64,000 bases of DNA from Paracamarosporium sp. OC-R06-R3 (GCA_019828545.1 JACVRA010000175.1:1-64000); one strand, 5' to 3'. Counted from the first letter of the stretch, positions 1 through 11,915 are shown. The notes: generated by a model not told the origin, from the letters alone. Made by a program: numbers and translations.

Positions 1-95
1 AGTGGCGACTCGCTACGTAGTTACGTTATTATTATTTACAAATACTCTCTAGTTTCCCTAGTGCAGAATATTATACTAAGTCATTCTTCGCTTGA

Positions 96-683
96 TTATT
101 TCTTGTATGGCGGCTTGTTCACAGCATGCAAAAACGTCGCTTTACAATCGCTTGCCTCGCCCTTCCAGTACAGCACGTCTGTTCCACTTTCTGAATCGCA
201 AATCGTCCATCCCTCTTTCTCTCCATCTACCGTTATAAGATACCCTCCATCTAACGCCACATTCCCGCTCTCCTGCTTCTGTGCGACGAACTGCAACTCC
301 TTGCCCGCAGCGATGGCTGTGCTGTTATACTTGTATGAGCCGATGCCATGGGGCCCAGCAGTGACGGTGGAAAGAACGCCGTCGGCAAGTGTGAAGTTCG
401 GGAGGGAGTTGTAGCCTTCACCAATGAGGCGGAGGAGGAGAGTAGACTGGGAGACGGGATCTTCGGCCTGGATATACGTTAGAATATAGAGAAAGGGTGA
501 ATAGAAGAGAGGGCAGGAGCATACGTAGGGCGTTGTGGCGTGAACACCGCGGAGCTGGGAGGAGTTTGTGCTCGGGTCTGATTGATCTGAAGTGACGAGG
601 AAGAACTCTGTGAGCTCTGTTGGGAGAGCGCTGGCGAAAGAGGCGCCAATCGCAGACAGGATGGTTAAAGTTGTGAAGCGCAT
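96..683 (-). CDS. small secreted protein, DUF7907-like
   Basis: Two exons (525-683 and 96-467) joined across a 57-bp intron (468-524) give 176 residues. The ATG at 683 is chosen because it opens a classic signal peptide (about residues 1-19, hydrophobic core ending in an A-x-A type site). The mature part has a few N-glycosylation sequons and a C-terminal segment (GWTICDSE..., VLYWKG, then a Cys-containing end) laid out like the fungal DUF7907 small secreted family, whose function is unknown. That match is from memory of the family pattern, not a search. The intron is a multiple of three and stop-free, so retention would only insert 19 residues. A TATATAT stretch lies about 90 bp upstream of the ATG. 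Likely exported to the wall or medium; an effector role is possible but unproven. Confidence 0.72.
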   Translation of the reverse strand: MRFTTLTILSAIGASFASALPTELTEFFLVTSDQSDPSTNSSQLRGVHATTPYVCSCPLFYSPFLYILTYIQAEDPVSQSTLLLRLIGEGYNSLPNFTLADGVLSTVTAGPHGIGSYKYNSTAIAAGKELQFVAQKQESGNVALDGGYLITVDGEKEGWTICDSESGTDVLYWKGEASDCKATFLHAVNKPPYKK

Positions 684-1643
684 CCTCGCACAAAAACTGT
701 ATTGTATGATCTGACGGGAAGAGGTAACGAGTTTGGTATTCTTTCGGTGATTCTTCTTTGCGCGAAAGTATATATGGCTAAACGTTCGAATAATGCGGTT
801 GTCGAACGTGGGCAAATAATATGTTTTTATACCAGCCCTAGCTGGCGACCACTTGATACTTTATATCTGCAACAACGTGCCACAAAGGGGTACCAGCCCT
901 CGCATCCCATCAGCCAACGATTCGATGTCATCCCCCAGCCGCCGCAAACATATCCAGCGAATGACAGCCACACAAGCGATCCACCCTCCTGTCGATCGTG
1001 ACATCAAACAGCGGGGACGATGCTAGCGCGGGAAACGAAACACAGTGGAGGGTTTGCCTTGCGTTGAGTTAACTTGAAGGACTTCAGGCTGATGCATTGT
1101 TCACGAAGCAATATTGATGTTTGCGAGATTCAAATAATCTTATCGAAGTACCCATCCCGTCGGAAAAATTGAAACGTCGGAGCTCTTGGGTCCCACGACG
1201 TAACGTGTGGGTGTTCGTTCAGGGACTGGATCGGCGACGGGTAGGCGATCTTTGGCGCAGGTGCGGCTGTGGCGCTAGCGTGCGTCCACGTCCACCGTCC
1301 GCGCGTGCCATGGTTTGTTGGCCGTCTGGTTTCGTGGGTCGCCAATGTTGCATGTGGACTTGAACAGATTGAAGTTCCACCAGGACATTGGTGATGTAAT
1401 GTGAGGCTGCAAAATTACGAGGCTCTACATCAGCTACAGGTATTTAATGGTTAACCCAGGATACAATACTTTATGCAGACGTAGGCAATGTACCCAGCGG
1501 GTCGTAACTCAGAGCTGTTGATTTGATCAATCTATATATGCGGGGTAAAACACTTAGAAAAACATCTTTGCAAAGGTCGAAGCTGTCTATCTGTTTTTTC
1601 CTACTGATACAATATCTACAGTGCCCGGTGATGTCGCATGCTC
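684..1643. other. intergenic, no gene seen
   Basis: Apart from the TATA-like site near the left end, I see only short overlapping open frames without domain character. It carries the promoter of the secreted-protein gene and the 3' flank of the SAM50 gene. Confidence 0.6.
769..775 (-). promoter_or_regulatory. TATA-like element of the secreted-protein gene
   Basis: A TATATAT run lies 86-92 bp upstream of the ATG at 683 on the minus strand. The spacing suits a TATA box plus a short leader. Inferred from position and composition only. Confidence 0.4.
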
Positions 1644-3309
1644 CTACAAGAACTCAACACCCACTCCAAAGCTCAACCCCTTTCTCGCTTCTTCCTTTGC
1701 CCTGATTACCAAGGGCAAACTGAAGTTAATTTCAAACCTCGCAATCGGATGAGCGTAGACAAGGCCGAAGCCTGCCGCGGCGCTAGGTACACCGTCACGC
1801 AAGCTGGCGAGCGTCTTCTTCATGCTGTTTTGGACAGCATCAGCATCCATTGGGCCGCCCTCTTTGTTAGGGTTCTTGAGAGACAGCAGACGCCCACCGT
1901 TGATGAAGGCTTGGAGGCGCAGAGGGGTCTCCTTGCCAACCCTGGGCACGGGGAAGAGGAGGGAAGCTCCACCTGCGGCAAAGACGTCGCCTCCCACAGC
2001 ATCTGGGCCATCATGAGGTCCTAGACCAGAAAGGCGGAAACCGCGAACGTTGGTAGGGCCACCGAGCTGGAAACGGTCATTGATGCGGGACTGCTGCGGG
2101 GTGCTACTTCCGGCGAGTGCAAGAGGATACAGTAGGCCTCCACGAAGACCCGCAGTCAGAGTGATACCAGTGTCGCCAAAAGGCAGTGCTACTTGCGATT
2201 CAGCCTCTGACTTGAAGAAAGCTACATCGCCCTTAAGCGGCCCATATCCTGCAAGCTCAGATACCGTCTTGGTTAGATAGCCTCGTTGGGGCAGCATAGG
2301 GTTGTCGCGCTGGTCATTGATCCACGTGTGGGTAAGACTGGACTTGAAAGAGCCACCGGCCTCTGCCCGAACGGTAGGAGAGGCGTTTTCTGCCAGACTG
2401 GTCACTTGCCGCCAAATGCCAGAGTATCCAAACTCGTGTTGGTGCCCATTCTTTGTCCTGTACAGAAGCTTGGAGTTTCCACCGCGCAATACCTCCTCGT
2501 GACTTGCCCAGCTCTTCAACGTTGAGCTCGCGAAGCCGTTGAGCTGGAACTTCAGGTCGGGGTTGCTGAGAATCGGACTGTCGAAGGCGAGGGAGTACGC
2601 AGATCGTGTGCGCGTCCCGAGCGAACCGTGCGCATTCAAGGTCTCCGCGCCACCAAACAAGTTGCGGAGTTCTGCATTGATATATGCGTCTCCTTCCGAA
2701 GATCCTACCTCGGTACCAGTTTTGATGGTGTAGGAGCCTCGCTCTTGGGCCGAAATGTAGACATCGACGTCGGTAGGCGATGAAGTAGGGTTCGTGGGGT
2801 CAGGCCGGTCGAGAAATACGGATATGGGCGACTTGAAGATGCCTATATGCGTCAGACTGTAGACTTTTTGGCAATCCGTATGCTTCTTTACCAAAGCGAT
2901 TCAGCTTGTCTGTCGCATTACCGACTTCCTTCAGCGCCTCCTCGAGCGTATATTGCTCATCTCGATTTGCGCTTAGTATGGGGTTGACCACACGTTCCAG
3001 GAAAGCTCGTCGCGTGCGGTTGGCGTGAAGGATGCGGACCGAAGAGATGGTCACCGGCAGGCTGGTGTTGTCGTCAATGAGTTCGGCTAGTCGCTCCTGC
3101 GACCTGTGATGTTGAGCGAAATTCCGCGCGTTGAGATCGTCTTCATTCTGCTTGTGATCCGACCTGCTTTTCAGCTTCTCGAAGACCTGAAGCACCAATT
3201 AGCTGATTTCAGATGCAATGCTAGGCAACTGGTTCGCTGTCTGGGACCAATGACCTAGAGGTGGATTGGCAAAGGCCGCACATACATCGTCTTCTACTGG
3301 CGAAGCCAT
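1644..3309 (-). CDS. sam50: SAM50/Tob55, mitochondrial outer-membrane beta-barrel assembly protein
   Basis: Three exons (3286-3309, 2892-3186, 1644-2842) with introns of 99 and 49 bp give 505 residues. The first exon encodes only eight residues (MASPVEDD) and joins in phase to VFEKLK. Sam50 is the core Omp85-family subunit of the sorting and assembly machinery that inserts beta-barrel precursors into the mitochondrial outer membrane. The N-terminal part (about residues 20-120) is a single POTRA-like region. The rest is a bacterial-surface-antigen barrel with the expected motifs, including a GGxTNVRGF segment (conserved lid-loop type) and a C-terminal strand ending GLSFGVGVEFL that serves as beta-signal. 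Length fits fungal Sam50. It is divergent from UBC6. A longer open frame extends to 3390, but the short ATG gives the normal N-terminus. Confidence 0.93.
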
Positions 3310-3706
3310 GGAGGCTGCTGGTTGTTGATGAGGTTGGTCGAGATGCTCGGCTTGGCACTCGTGAAAGCGGAAACAAGGTGCTGAACTCATGTCACGTGCA
3401 CGCGGACAAAGCGCCCAGGGCTGCGCCTTCCCCAGCTTCTAGAACCCACCTACACATCACTGATCACCCTCATTTATTCTCACCAAACTCTCTTCTCTTA
3501 CCTCTTACCCAAGAGACTCAACCAGGAGTGGCTTTCTCGGAGACAACATTCTGCTGCCCTGTGACGTATCCCTCTTACCTTGTTCTTCGCCTGCGCCCTG
3601 CACCACTGCAGAACCGCTATCCAAAGTCCGACGCACGACATAGTGCACGCGACTTATAACCGTCTTCTCTTTCTCCCTCACACATCTCTCTTGTACAGCA
3701 CACACC
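3310..3706. promoter_or_regulatory. shared promoter region, SAM50 / UBC6
   Basis: These 397 bp separate the two divergent start codons. The half nearest UBC6 is rich in C+T (3450-3510 and 3660-3690), as is common just upstream of highly expressed fungal genes. No specific factor site is claimed. Confidence 0.5.
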
Positions 3707-4531
3707 ATGGCTACACCCGCTGCCACCAAGCGCCTCACGCGAGAATATGCCACCATTTCCAAATCTCCTCCGCCCTACATCATCGCACACCCCTCAGAGA
3801 AGAACATTCTAGAGTGGCACTACATCCTTACCGGTCCCCCCGATACGCCGTACGACGGCGGGCAGTACTGGGGTACACTCATGTTCCCCCCAGACTACCC
3901 CTTCGCTCCGCCCGCCATCCGTATGCATACGCCCTCCGGCCGCTTCCAACCCAGCACTCGCCTTTGCCTCAGCATCTCTGACTTCCATCCTAAGAGCTTC
4001 AACCCGGCATGGGAGGTCAGCACCATTTTGACGGGCCTGCTAAGCTTCATGACGAGCGAAGAGATGACAACTGGTTCCGTGCGCGCGTCGGAGGCGGAGC
4101 GCAAGCTGTTTGCGCAGCGCACACGGTGGTGGAATAGCACAGGCGGAGGATCCAAGGCTCAGAATAATGGTTCTCGCGGCGCAGGCGCTATCAAGGCCGG
4201 TGACGGCGGCACCAAGTTCCGTGCTGAGTGGCCGGAGCTGGATGAGGAGAACCAGAAGTGGATGAAAGAGAAGCGCATCAACCAGCAGACTGGCCTCCCG
4301 CTGGCCTCGTCTTCGCAGCCACAATGCTCGCCCGACATGGCAGGCTTAAGGAAGCGAGTTCATGGCAGCGCAACCTCTGTTGGTGCTGTTGTTCAGCAAG
4401 GCCAGGTTGCGCGAGAAGCGAGCCAGAGCTGGTTGGGCCGCAATAAGTGGAGGATCGTAGTCGGCACGCTCGTATCGTATATCATCGTGGCGAGGGTGTT
4501 GGGTGATGGTTCTCTATCGACCGCTGCTTAA
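3707..4531 (+). CDS. ubc6: ubiquitin-conjugating enzyme E2, UBC6 type
   Basis: Single exon, 274 residues. The UBC fold occupies about residues 8-150 and contains the HP-x(n)-W-x-Y-x-L core and the catalytic cysteine C87 in TRLCLSISDFH. Using H rather than P after the active-site loop, and the short NxS-type region, match the Ubc6/UBE2J2 class. A disordered linker follows, then a C-terminal hydrophobic segment (about 247-266, KWRIVVGTLVSYIIVARVLG) that acts as a tail anchor. Ubc6 sits in the ER membrane facing the cytosol and passes ubiquitin to E3 ligases of the ER-associated degradation pathway. The ATG has a good context (caccATGg). It is divergent from SAM50. Confidence 0.95.
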   Translation: MATPAATKRLTREYATISKSPPPYIIAHPSEKNILEWHYILTGPPDTPYDGGQYWGTLMFPPDYPFAPPAIRMHTPSGRFQPSTRLCLSISDFHPKSFNPAWEVSTILTGLLSFMTSEEMTTGSVRASEAERKLFAQRTRWWNSTGGGSKAQNNGSRGAGAIKAGDGGTKFRAEWPELDEENQKWMKEKRINQQTGLPLASSSQPQCSPDMAGLRKRVHGSATSVGAVVQQGQVAREASQSWLGRNKWRIVVGTLVSYIIVARVLGDGSLSTAA

Positions 4532-5828
4532 GATTAGCAGATACGACTTTTCCCTTCACAATGCATATGGAGTTCACGGATAGCATTGGGAAGGATGGAG
4601 GTAGATTTGGGTTCATAATGGTTCATCATAATGGTAGTGCGTTTGGAGTCGCGGCAACAAATCTTGATCACATCAGCGTCCGCCAACTGCAGCGCGACGC
4701 TGCACTCAATGCTCCTAATCCACTCTGTCTCTGCGTGCTTCTACCATGGTTGACATCAAGCTTTTACTGTCCTGCTTTGGAGGGACAAACGTCTACACAA
4801 TTAGGTGTTACACTTTTCATCTTGATACAAACATGGTGTCCGAATTATCATTCTCATTCTGTATTATCGATCTCCCATGTTGTGAATCCATCACGCCCTG
4901 ACACCTCCAAACCACCTTGGAGAAGTTACTAAGAAAGCACTCGCCCTCGAGAAGCCCCTTTTCACTACTTTGGTCTAACAAACTCTACCTATGGTGCCTA
5001 CGCTGTCAAGACGTTATTGAAATGTCCTGGGTAGCAAGTCTGCTACAATAGCGCGATAGTAATCCTCAACTAGAACGTTTCAGGTTTGTTCTTCCTACAG
5101 GCAAGAATAGGATTCTAATATGGGTTCGGATTGGTAGACAACGGTAGTAACCAGTGCGAACAGGCGGGCGTTCTAGAGTATAGGAGTATGGAGGATCGTA
5201 GAGTCCAACTTTGCTGAAAGCGCCGTGAAAGGATGTCCGAGGTAGGGTACAGCAAATAATGGGTTTGAGACGAATATGGAAGAGTGAAAATGGGGCGTGC
5301 TATATCGACTGTGTCTATATGCTTTTGTGTTTGCTTCCCGAATGCCGTATTTCTGTCAATGGAGATCGAATTTTCCCACTTCCAGTTCTCCTGATGCTCC
5401 TCCTCGCTTTCCCTGCATATTGCATCCTCTCTCGACCAAGTGCTCAAAAACTTGGTGCTTAAAGGTTCCTTCGACCATATTATCGCATTTAACCAGCACA
5501 TTCGTTCCTTTTATATAAAAGATTAGTGCCACCGTGGCTTAAGAGATTGGCTTCCTGATCTGTAGCCAGATGTCTAGAGAGATAGACAAGTCTAGTGCCA
5601 GATATGGCCCGAATGTGGGGGAGATTTGCTTCAAGTGCATTATTCATGTTAAGGTAAACTGGCCCACGAAGTTGCACCAACGAGAACATGCCATCACACG
5701 TAGGAAAGTAATGTTATCGTTCTGTATACGGAGCATCCAGGTTATACACCTCTCAGATAGATTCGTGGATTTCAAGATTGCCAGAGTGTGTGGCACGCTT
5801 GACACACTTGAGCTTTCGTATTTGTGTT
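4532..5828. other. intergenic, no gene seen
   Basis: 3' flank of UBC6 followed by short unconvincing frames. A 123-codon frame at 4561-4932 begins 30 bp after the UBC6 stop but has no recognisable features. Confidence 0.55.
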
Positions 5829-6529
5829 TCACCTTAGTCCCAGCGTGAACTTCCGCCACCATACTGTTTCAGCATCCAAGAACCACGGTGACGTACTCTC
5901 AATCAGTTGTTCCGGAGACGGCAAGTTCTTCGCGTCCAGGTACCCGAGCGCCAGTACGAATACATCGCAGGTAGTGAGGCTGGTTCGAGCAAAAGCAGCG
6001 CTTGTGCTATGGCGTCCCATCTTACTCGTGGGATAAGACGCGGAATGAGCCGGGATAAAGGTGCAGTTCCTTGTCGGGTTCAATAACCACAAAGAGCTAA
6101 TCTTCTGTGGGCCTTGCGACTTGCAAATGGAACCACGTAATAGTTGTCGAGACGGATTCTTGTTACTTCTGTCCATAAGAGACCGAGATAAGAGGTGGTA
6201 GTAATCGGTGAGATTCGCGTGTGTATTCTTTACCCGACGAAGTACGGCGTATCTCCCGCTCACTGCTGATAATCGCACGCCTGAGCCAGTGGGACCCTGT
6301 CCTTTTTCGGTTTAGGAAGTTCAAGTGGTAGTTGAAGTTGAATTTTCAGGGCAGCTGAGCTTTTGGTGATGGATATAGGGATTCCGAACCTTGACGTCTC
6401 AGTCAATACAATGGTAGCGAGTACAGGAAGCAGTCGGATAGCGGCAACAGTAACGGAGACTGGTACGATAGCGACGTTGCACAGGGTCGCTCCGGGTGTT
6501 ACCGACGGGATTGAGAGTCTATAGTAAGC
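5829..6529 (-). CDS. unrecognised multi-exon coding candidate (5' end missing)
   Basis: Four coding-looking segments line up in phase on the minus strand: 6264-6529, 6137-6227, 6026-6096 and 5829-5979, ending in TGA, about 192 residues. The best-supported junction is the last intron (5980-6025, 46 bp, donor GTAAGA, acceptor CCAG), which joins ...GSFRVLSH to DLTTCDVF. The first segment follows a good 3' splice site (GCTGAC branch, then CCTTCCAG), so a 5' exon is missing from my model. The other two introns would be only 36 and 40 bp, below every other intron here, so this could be a decaying gene. The first segment has a hydrophobic stretch near residues 15-40. No family recognised. Confidence 0.33.
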
Positions 6530-9279
6530 CTGGAAGGGTTCATGTCAGCTGGGACGGCACTTATCTACCCGTGAAATCATGCGCGCATGGTGTAGTGTAT
6601 GACACGACGATGTACAGTACATCTTATATGTCGCTTTCTTGCTGGACTATCTCTGTACTCGCGTCTTAGCACTACTGTGCTGGTTCAGCTAGCATCATCA
6701 GCAGGCGCACACCATGCAGGAGACTTCATTCCGGCTCAGGCTTGCGCCAATCGGTAGCAGCCAACCAGGAGACGGTCGTTTTACGTGAGAGTGATTGTTC
6801 CGCAGACATAGCTTCTTTCGTTTTCTTGTGTCGAAGCTACAGTAAAAAGGATAGGAGAAAACGGGATTAGAAAGATTATTGGGGCGACTGTGTCTGGGGT
6901 TGCTGGCTAGTCCAGACACTACTGGCTCGCCTGAAGATGACGTGCAGCGAATGGCAGCCAGAACGCTGGGATGGTATGTCCAAAGTGTACTCGAGGTCGC
7001 TAAATGTAGATACTTGAGGCGAGTGTGGTGGGGGCAACATGCAGGAGAAGGGGATGGAAGCTAGGCCAGCCGAAGGCTGAAAGGTACAACCGCATGAGAT
7101 GGATACGGGCGACGTGGGCTTGCGCACCTGCAGTGCGTATCATCCGAAAGAGCACTTAGAGCCTCTTGTAGCAGGTTCTAGAAAGGCATGCTCTGGATGG
7201 TTCCGAGGCTGATCAGACAGGCACAGAGCCAACGTAGAGCAAAGCCAAAATGTGACATCAGCCACGCGTTTCGAGGGTTTCCGCGTCACTGATTGCGGTG
7301 CTGAAGCGCCCACCAGTAACTCCTTTCTTCACGGTCGTCCAAAGCAATCTGCCAACGTTTGTGTGCAAGCCACACTCACACAACCTCAATCGTACCAACA
7401 AGCCCAATTTGCTGCAGGTTGTAGGTGCACTACGCAATTAAAAATTTTATTGCGTTGTTCTTGTCCTCAAGGTTTGCCTATAGTGTTCTCACGAAATTGA
7501 TCCGTCCTTAGAAGTGACGCGGACGGGAAGGAAATGTATGAGATGCAGGAAAGCTCGTGTCCTGGAAGTGAGGTTGGACAAGATAATGTGAGAGCTATAC
7601 ATGTCGTGTATCCTACCATGACCTTTGCCTGGACTTTTGTTTGTAACAAATGTTATAGATCTTCCAGCAGTTCCCGCGCTGAGGTGCCCGGTTATCTAGA
7701 CGTCACGACTAAATGCCATTCCATAGGCTACCGGTAAACCTAAAAGAATTCTGCCACTGGCGTTATTTCCAGTACCAGAACAGTACAATACAACCTCAGC
7801 ATTGATTTTACGATTCAACAGAATAGTCTGTCCGCCCACGCCCACGCCCACGTTCCCTATTGTATAAGTTGTGATGAAATGATCTGCAATGCCCAAGGCA
7901 TACAAGCACTCTTGACTTACCATAGGGTCCCCAAATATCTATTTTATCTTCATTGCGACAACCTTTAGGTCTAATAGAGCTGGTAATTTAGACCTTCCGC
8001 TATCAACTTGTCTACGTTATCTTGATAGATGGATCAGTGAAGACACTCACGGAATCTACTAGTGCTCTTCTTCGGAGCCTCTTGGCGAAGCTATGGTGTC
8101 GCAAAGTATGTTCTAGTTTAACGCTATTCACGGTTGACGCTCGGGCGTCCTCGAGCCCACGTGACTTCAGACGAAGCCTTAGTCCTCTGTTCGTTGTTCG
8201 TGGTCGCGCTGTTAGCGCAGTTGACGAGCCGTGTTCTCCACAGGTTGCCAACGCAACATGCTTCGTCGACAACTCTTTAAAACGGCGTAAGTAACAGCCT
8301 TCGTCCACTAATTTGCAGAGGCTTGGTCAATCGTTCTTGTCCTCTGTCAAATCAGCACAAGTTTGGCCCGTTTGTGCCGTTCTGGTAGGCGGAAAGCGCT
8401 CAACGGCTGCACTTCCGGATAACGTACTCCATACGCCTGCCTTGGCCCTGAATCCTTCCTGGGCATTGACTACGATTGGTGATAGGTAGGTAATTAGTTC
8501 AGTCCTTCGTATACAGACGAAGCCCCCTCGTGTTTGATTGCAAGCGGAACAGGTCAGCGCGACGCTGCTAGTTGCCTTGCAGTTAGGCTTTCTCCGCACC
8601 GTTGCAGTGGCGCCGGTTCCGTTAGCGGTTCTGTCAGACGTCGATCGCACCCAAACCCAACCATCGACCTTCTAAGAATGTGACGCCGCCTGACCACTCT
8701 CAAGCTCGTGCACAAGAGGAAGCTAGTTTTACTTTCAAGGCTGTCAACAATGTAGCGCTTTGAATGGAAGAGAGGGTTAACATTAGGCTCCAGGGTCGCG
8801 GATCTAGCTATTGCGAGGAATCAGGAAACCGGTTGGCGCACGCCGATCAGGCTCAGGCTGTGCCATTGTGCTGCTTGGCATCTGCCGCAGCCTGTATTCC
8901 TACATGTGGCCCCCAGGATGGCCTCCACTGAGGCTTCGTACAGCCTTGCCATGTTTCCCCGAGATGATTGCAGCCTGCTACCACCAGCCTTCGGGCGAGT
9001 CACAAGCGCATGTCGAATAAGGGTACGAGCACGAAATATGGTCGGACACAAAAACAATCACCCTGGTATAACAGCATCAATACGTATCCCAAGGCCGGAC
9101 GCCACCCTTGGGCGATTGGCAGGATTGGCAAGACAGACATGGCTATGGATCGGAAGGTGCGGTGCTAACATACGGTTCCATTCGCCGGCGCAGCAGCATC
9201 ATATTAATGGACTAGCATACACCCCTGTGCTTCCCCAGGCTTTGGCGTTACCTCCGCTTCACCTACGAATCCTTTCTTT

Positions 9280-9285
9280 GCGGGG
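9280..9285 (+). promoter_or_regulatory. CreA-type motif GCGGGG
   Basis: Matches the SYGGRG consensus of the carbon-catabolite repressor CreA, about 235 bp upstream of the hexose-transporter start. A second copy on the other strand is at 9454-9459. Motif match only. Confidence 0.3.
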
Positions 9286-9453
9286 GTTGAGTTTTGGTAG
9301 GATCTGGTGACCATCGCATGGACTCAGGCAGACGAACGGCGACGCCGCTTCTTGGAAACCCCAAGAAAGTAAACCTCCTTGGCGTACGCGGGAGGTCGCA
9401 GACCACCCATCACGCGAGTTGAAACAAACGCTTGCTCATAAAAGACCGTGTTG

Positions 9454-9459
9454 CCCCGC
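9454..9459 (-). promoter_or_regulatory. CreA-type motif GCGGGG (minus strand)
   Basis: CCCCGC on the plus strand, GCGGGG on the minus strand, about 60 bp upstream of the proposed transporter start. CreA sites often act in pairs, and the partner is at 9280. Inference. Confidence 0.3.
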
Positions 9460-9517
9460 AGCCTTGTCCAGCGTCTTCTCCCAAGCTTCGTCCATGCTGT
9501 TCTAATCATCCGGCAAG

Positions 9518-11287
9518 ATGAAGGTAACGTCGATTCCAGCAACGGTCTGACTTCGAGTTCACCATGCTAAACACATGCAGACCTTCTACAATACATACGC
9601 GATCTGTTCCTTCGCCGCGATTGGTGGTGGGCTCTTTGGTTTCGATATCAGTTCTATGAGCGGCGTGTTAGGGACCAATGGTTACAAGAACTACTTCGGT
9701 AACCGTAAGTCAAGTACCTAGCAAACAATACCATGATACTCACGATTGTAGCTGCCGGTTATCGTCAAGGTGGTATCACCGCGTCGATGCCCGCCGGGTC
9801 TCTGGTTGGATCACTTGCGTCCTCCTTCGTCGCCGACAGGCTCTCTCGTCGTACTGCCATTCAGGTTGCAGCCCTAATCTGGATTATCGGTTCCATCTTC
9901 CAAACGGCAGCTAATGGTGTAGCTCTACTCTGCTTTGGCCGTGTGGTTTCGGGTATTTCGATCGGTATCGCTTCAGCAATCGTCCCTGTGTACCAATCAG
10001 AAATTGCACCCAAAGAGATCCGCGGTCGGGTTGTTTCTCTACAGCAATGGGCCATTACCTGGTAGGTTGAGCTGGTGCAGAACAATTGTTCTTGCTGATG
10101 TTGTTCAGGGGTATCCTGATCCAGTACTTTATTCAATACGGCGCCTCATTCGTGGATGGTGGTCCAAAGGATCCAAACCAGGGCACATCATCTTTTCGCA
10201 TCCCGTGGGGTATTCAGATGGTTCCTGGTTTCATCCTGCTCGTCGGCATGTTCTTCTTCCCATACAGCCCTCGTTGGTTAGCCTCGAAGGACAGATGGGA
10301 AGAAGCAATTCAGGTCCTCGCCCATTTGCACGGCAATGGTGATACAAACCATCCAAAGGTCTTGGCCGAGTACAAGGAAATCGAAGAAGCATTAGCATTC
10401 GAGCGTGAACAGGCTGAGACATCCTTTGCCGCCCTGGTCAAGCCGCGCATCTTTAAGCGTGTCATTCTCGGCATGTCCATACAGATGTGGAGTCAGCTGT
10501 GTGGTATGAATATCATGATGTACTACATCGTATATATTATGGAAGGAGCAAATATCGCTGATGAATTGCTCACATCTTCCATCCAATACATCATCAACGT
10601 GGTAATGACACTCCCGGCCATTCTGTACCTCGATAGGTTTGGTCGTCGCCCGGCATTGTTGGTCGGATCGTTCTTGATGATGTCCTGGTTATTCATCTCG
10701 GGAGCGCTCCAGGCCTCGTACGGAGAGCATTACGACGACCCCGACAAGCACACTTCTTGGCGCATCGTCAATCACAAGAGCGTTTCCCAAGGCGTCGTTG
10801 CTTGCTCGTACCTCTTCGTCGCCAGTTTCGCCACCACCTGGGGTCCAACTTCATGGACTTACCCATCCGAGATATTCCCCGCCAAGGTTCGCGCCAAGGC
10901 TGTCTCCCTTGCCACAGCTTCCAACTGGCTCTGGAACTGCATTCTAGCTTTTGGTGTACCTCCTCTTCTATGGAACATTAACTGGAAGATGTACATGATA
11001 TTCGGCGCTTTTAACGGTGCTGCTTTCATCCACGTAGGTTACCTCATTAAACAAGGCTTTTGTGTCATTGCTGATTTGCTTCTTAGATGTTCCTCACCGC
11101 TCCAGAAACCAAAGGTAAGACGCTCGAGGAGATGGACGAAGTCTTCGACCGTGGTATTCCGGCTTGGAAGACACACGGTGGCGGATCCCGTCTTGACCAG
11201 CTCCAGCGCGACATCGAGAAGGGCGAACTCAAGGTCACCACTGGTGCGCACGCTCGGACTGAGGCCGTCGAGCCAAAGGCTGCTTAG
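9518..11287 (+). CDS. MFS sugar (hexose-type) transporter
   Basis: Exons 9518-9523, 9581-9704, 9752-10061, 10109-11033 and 11087-11287 give 521 residues with about 12 membrane segments. Sugar-porter signatures are clear: LFGFDISSMSG in TM1, the R-x3-G-IxIGIAS...PVYQSEIAPKEIRGR block after TM4, PYSPRWL before the central loop, DRFGRRP after TM8, and PETKGKTLEEMD at the C-terminus. It should move hexoses across the plasma membrane; the exact sugar cannot be read. The 2-codon first exon (ATG AAG, then a 57-bp intron with donor GTAACG) gives MKTFYNTY. An unspliced ATG at 9575 gives MQTFYNTY, the same length with only residue 2 changed. CreA-type motifs upstream suggest glucose control. Confidence 0.9.
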
Positions 11288-11915
11288 ATATCTACCCTAC
11301 AGATACTGGAGGTGCGGTGTCAAGAGTGTTATGATGACTATCTAGGAATTGGCAAAACTCCAAGATGACATGGGACCTTACGTTATGACATGTTAGATCT
11401 ATTCGTTTTTGAGGAGAATCTTCTGTCCTACAATGTAGCGGATATAGGTGGATATAGCAGTTACAAAGAATCTATTTTAATATTGCTTGTCAGATTCACA
11501 CGTTATTAAGTCTAGGCTCGGCTGTCAACACAAAACATAAGATAGAAACAGGACTGACAGACGATCTTGCGTTAAACTTGTACTAAAATGTGAACATTGC
11601 ATTGAAAATAATGCAGCACACCGCAATGACATATTTGCAGGCTTAGAAAGGGTGCGAGCACTTGCAGACAAGACTTCGAAACTACATGCCTTTTGGTTAC
11701 AGCAATGCTACCATGATGTGTACGCTAAATATATACAGAAATCATTTCATCAAAGGTAGCCATGCCATAAAGTATGACAACAACTAACGTTCGTAGACCG
11801 TCAACAACCACCGTTGAAACCCGGACTGTTATTTCCTGATGCTCCTTACGAACGTCTATAACACTATCGTATGCTTCATGCTACGAGATGTTACGTAGAA
11901 CCTCTTTTTCCACAA
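11288..11915. other. intergenic between convergent genes, nothing seen
   Basis: AT-rich 3' flanks of the transporter (+) and the nucleotidyltransferase (-). No open frame of note. Confidence 0.65.

Larger units (their letters stand above)
6530..9517. other. long gene-poor stretch
   Basis: About 3 kb with many short frames and no protein I can recognise on either strand. It ends in the upstream region of the sugar transporter, where two GCGGGG (CreA-type) motifs occur. No tRNA-like B box with a matching acceptor stem was found by eye. Confidence 0.5.

Noticed and set aside
4561..4932. 123-codon frame just after UBC6
   Set aside because: Lies in the expected 3' UTR, no motif, composition not protein-like.
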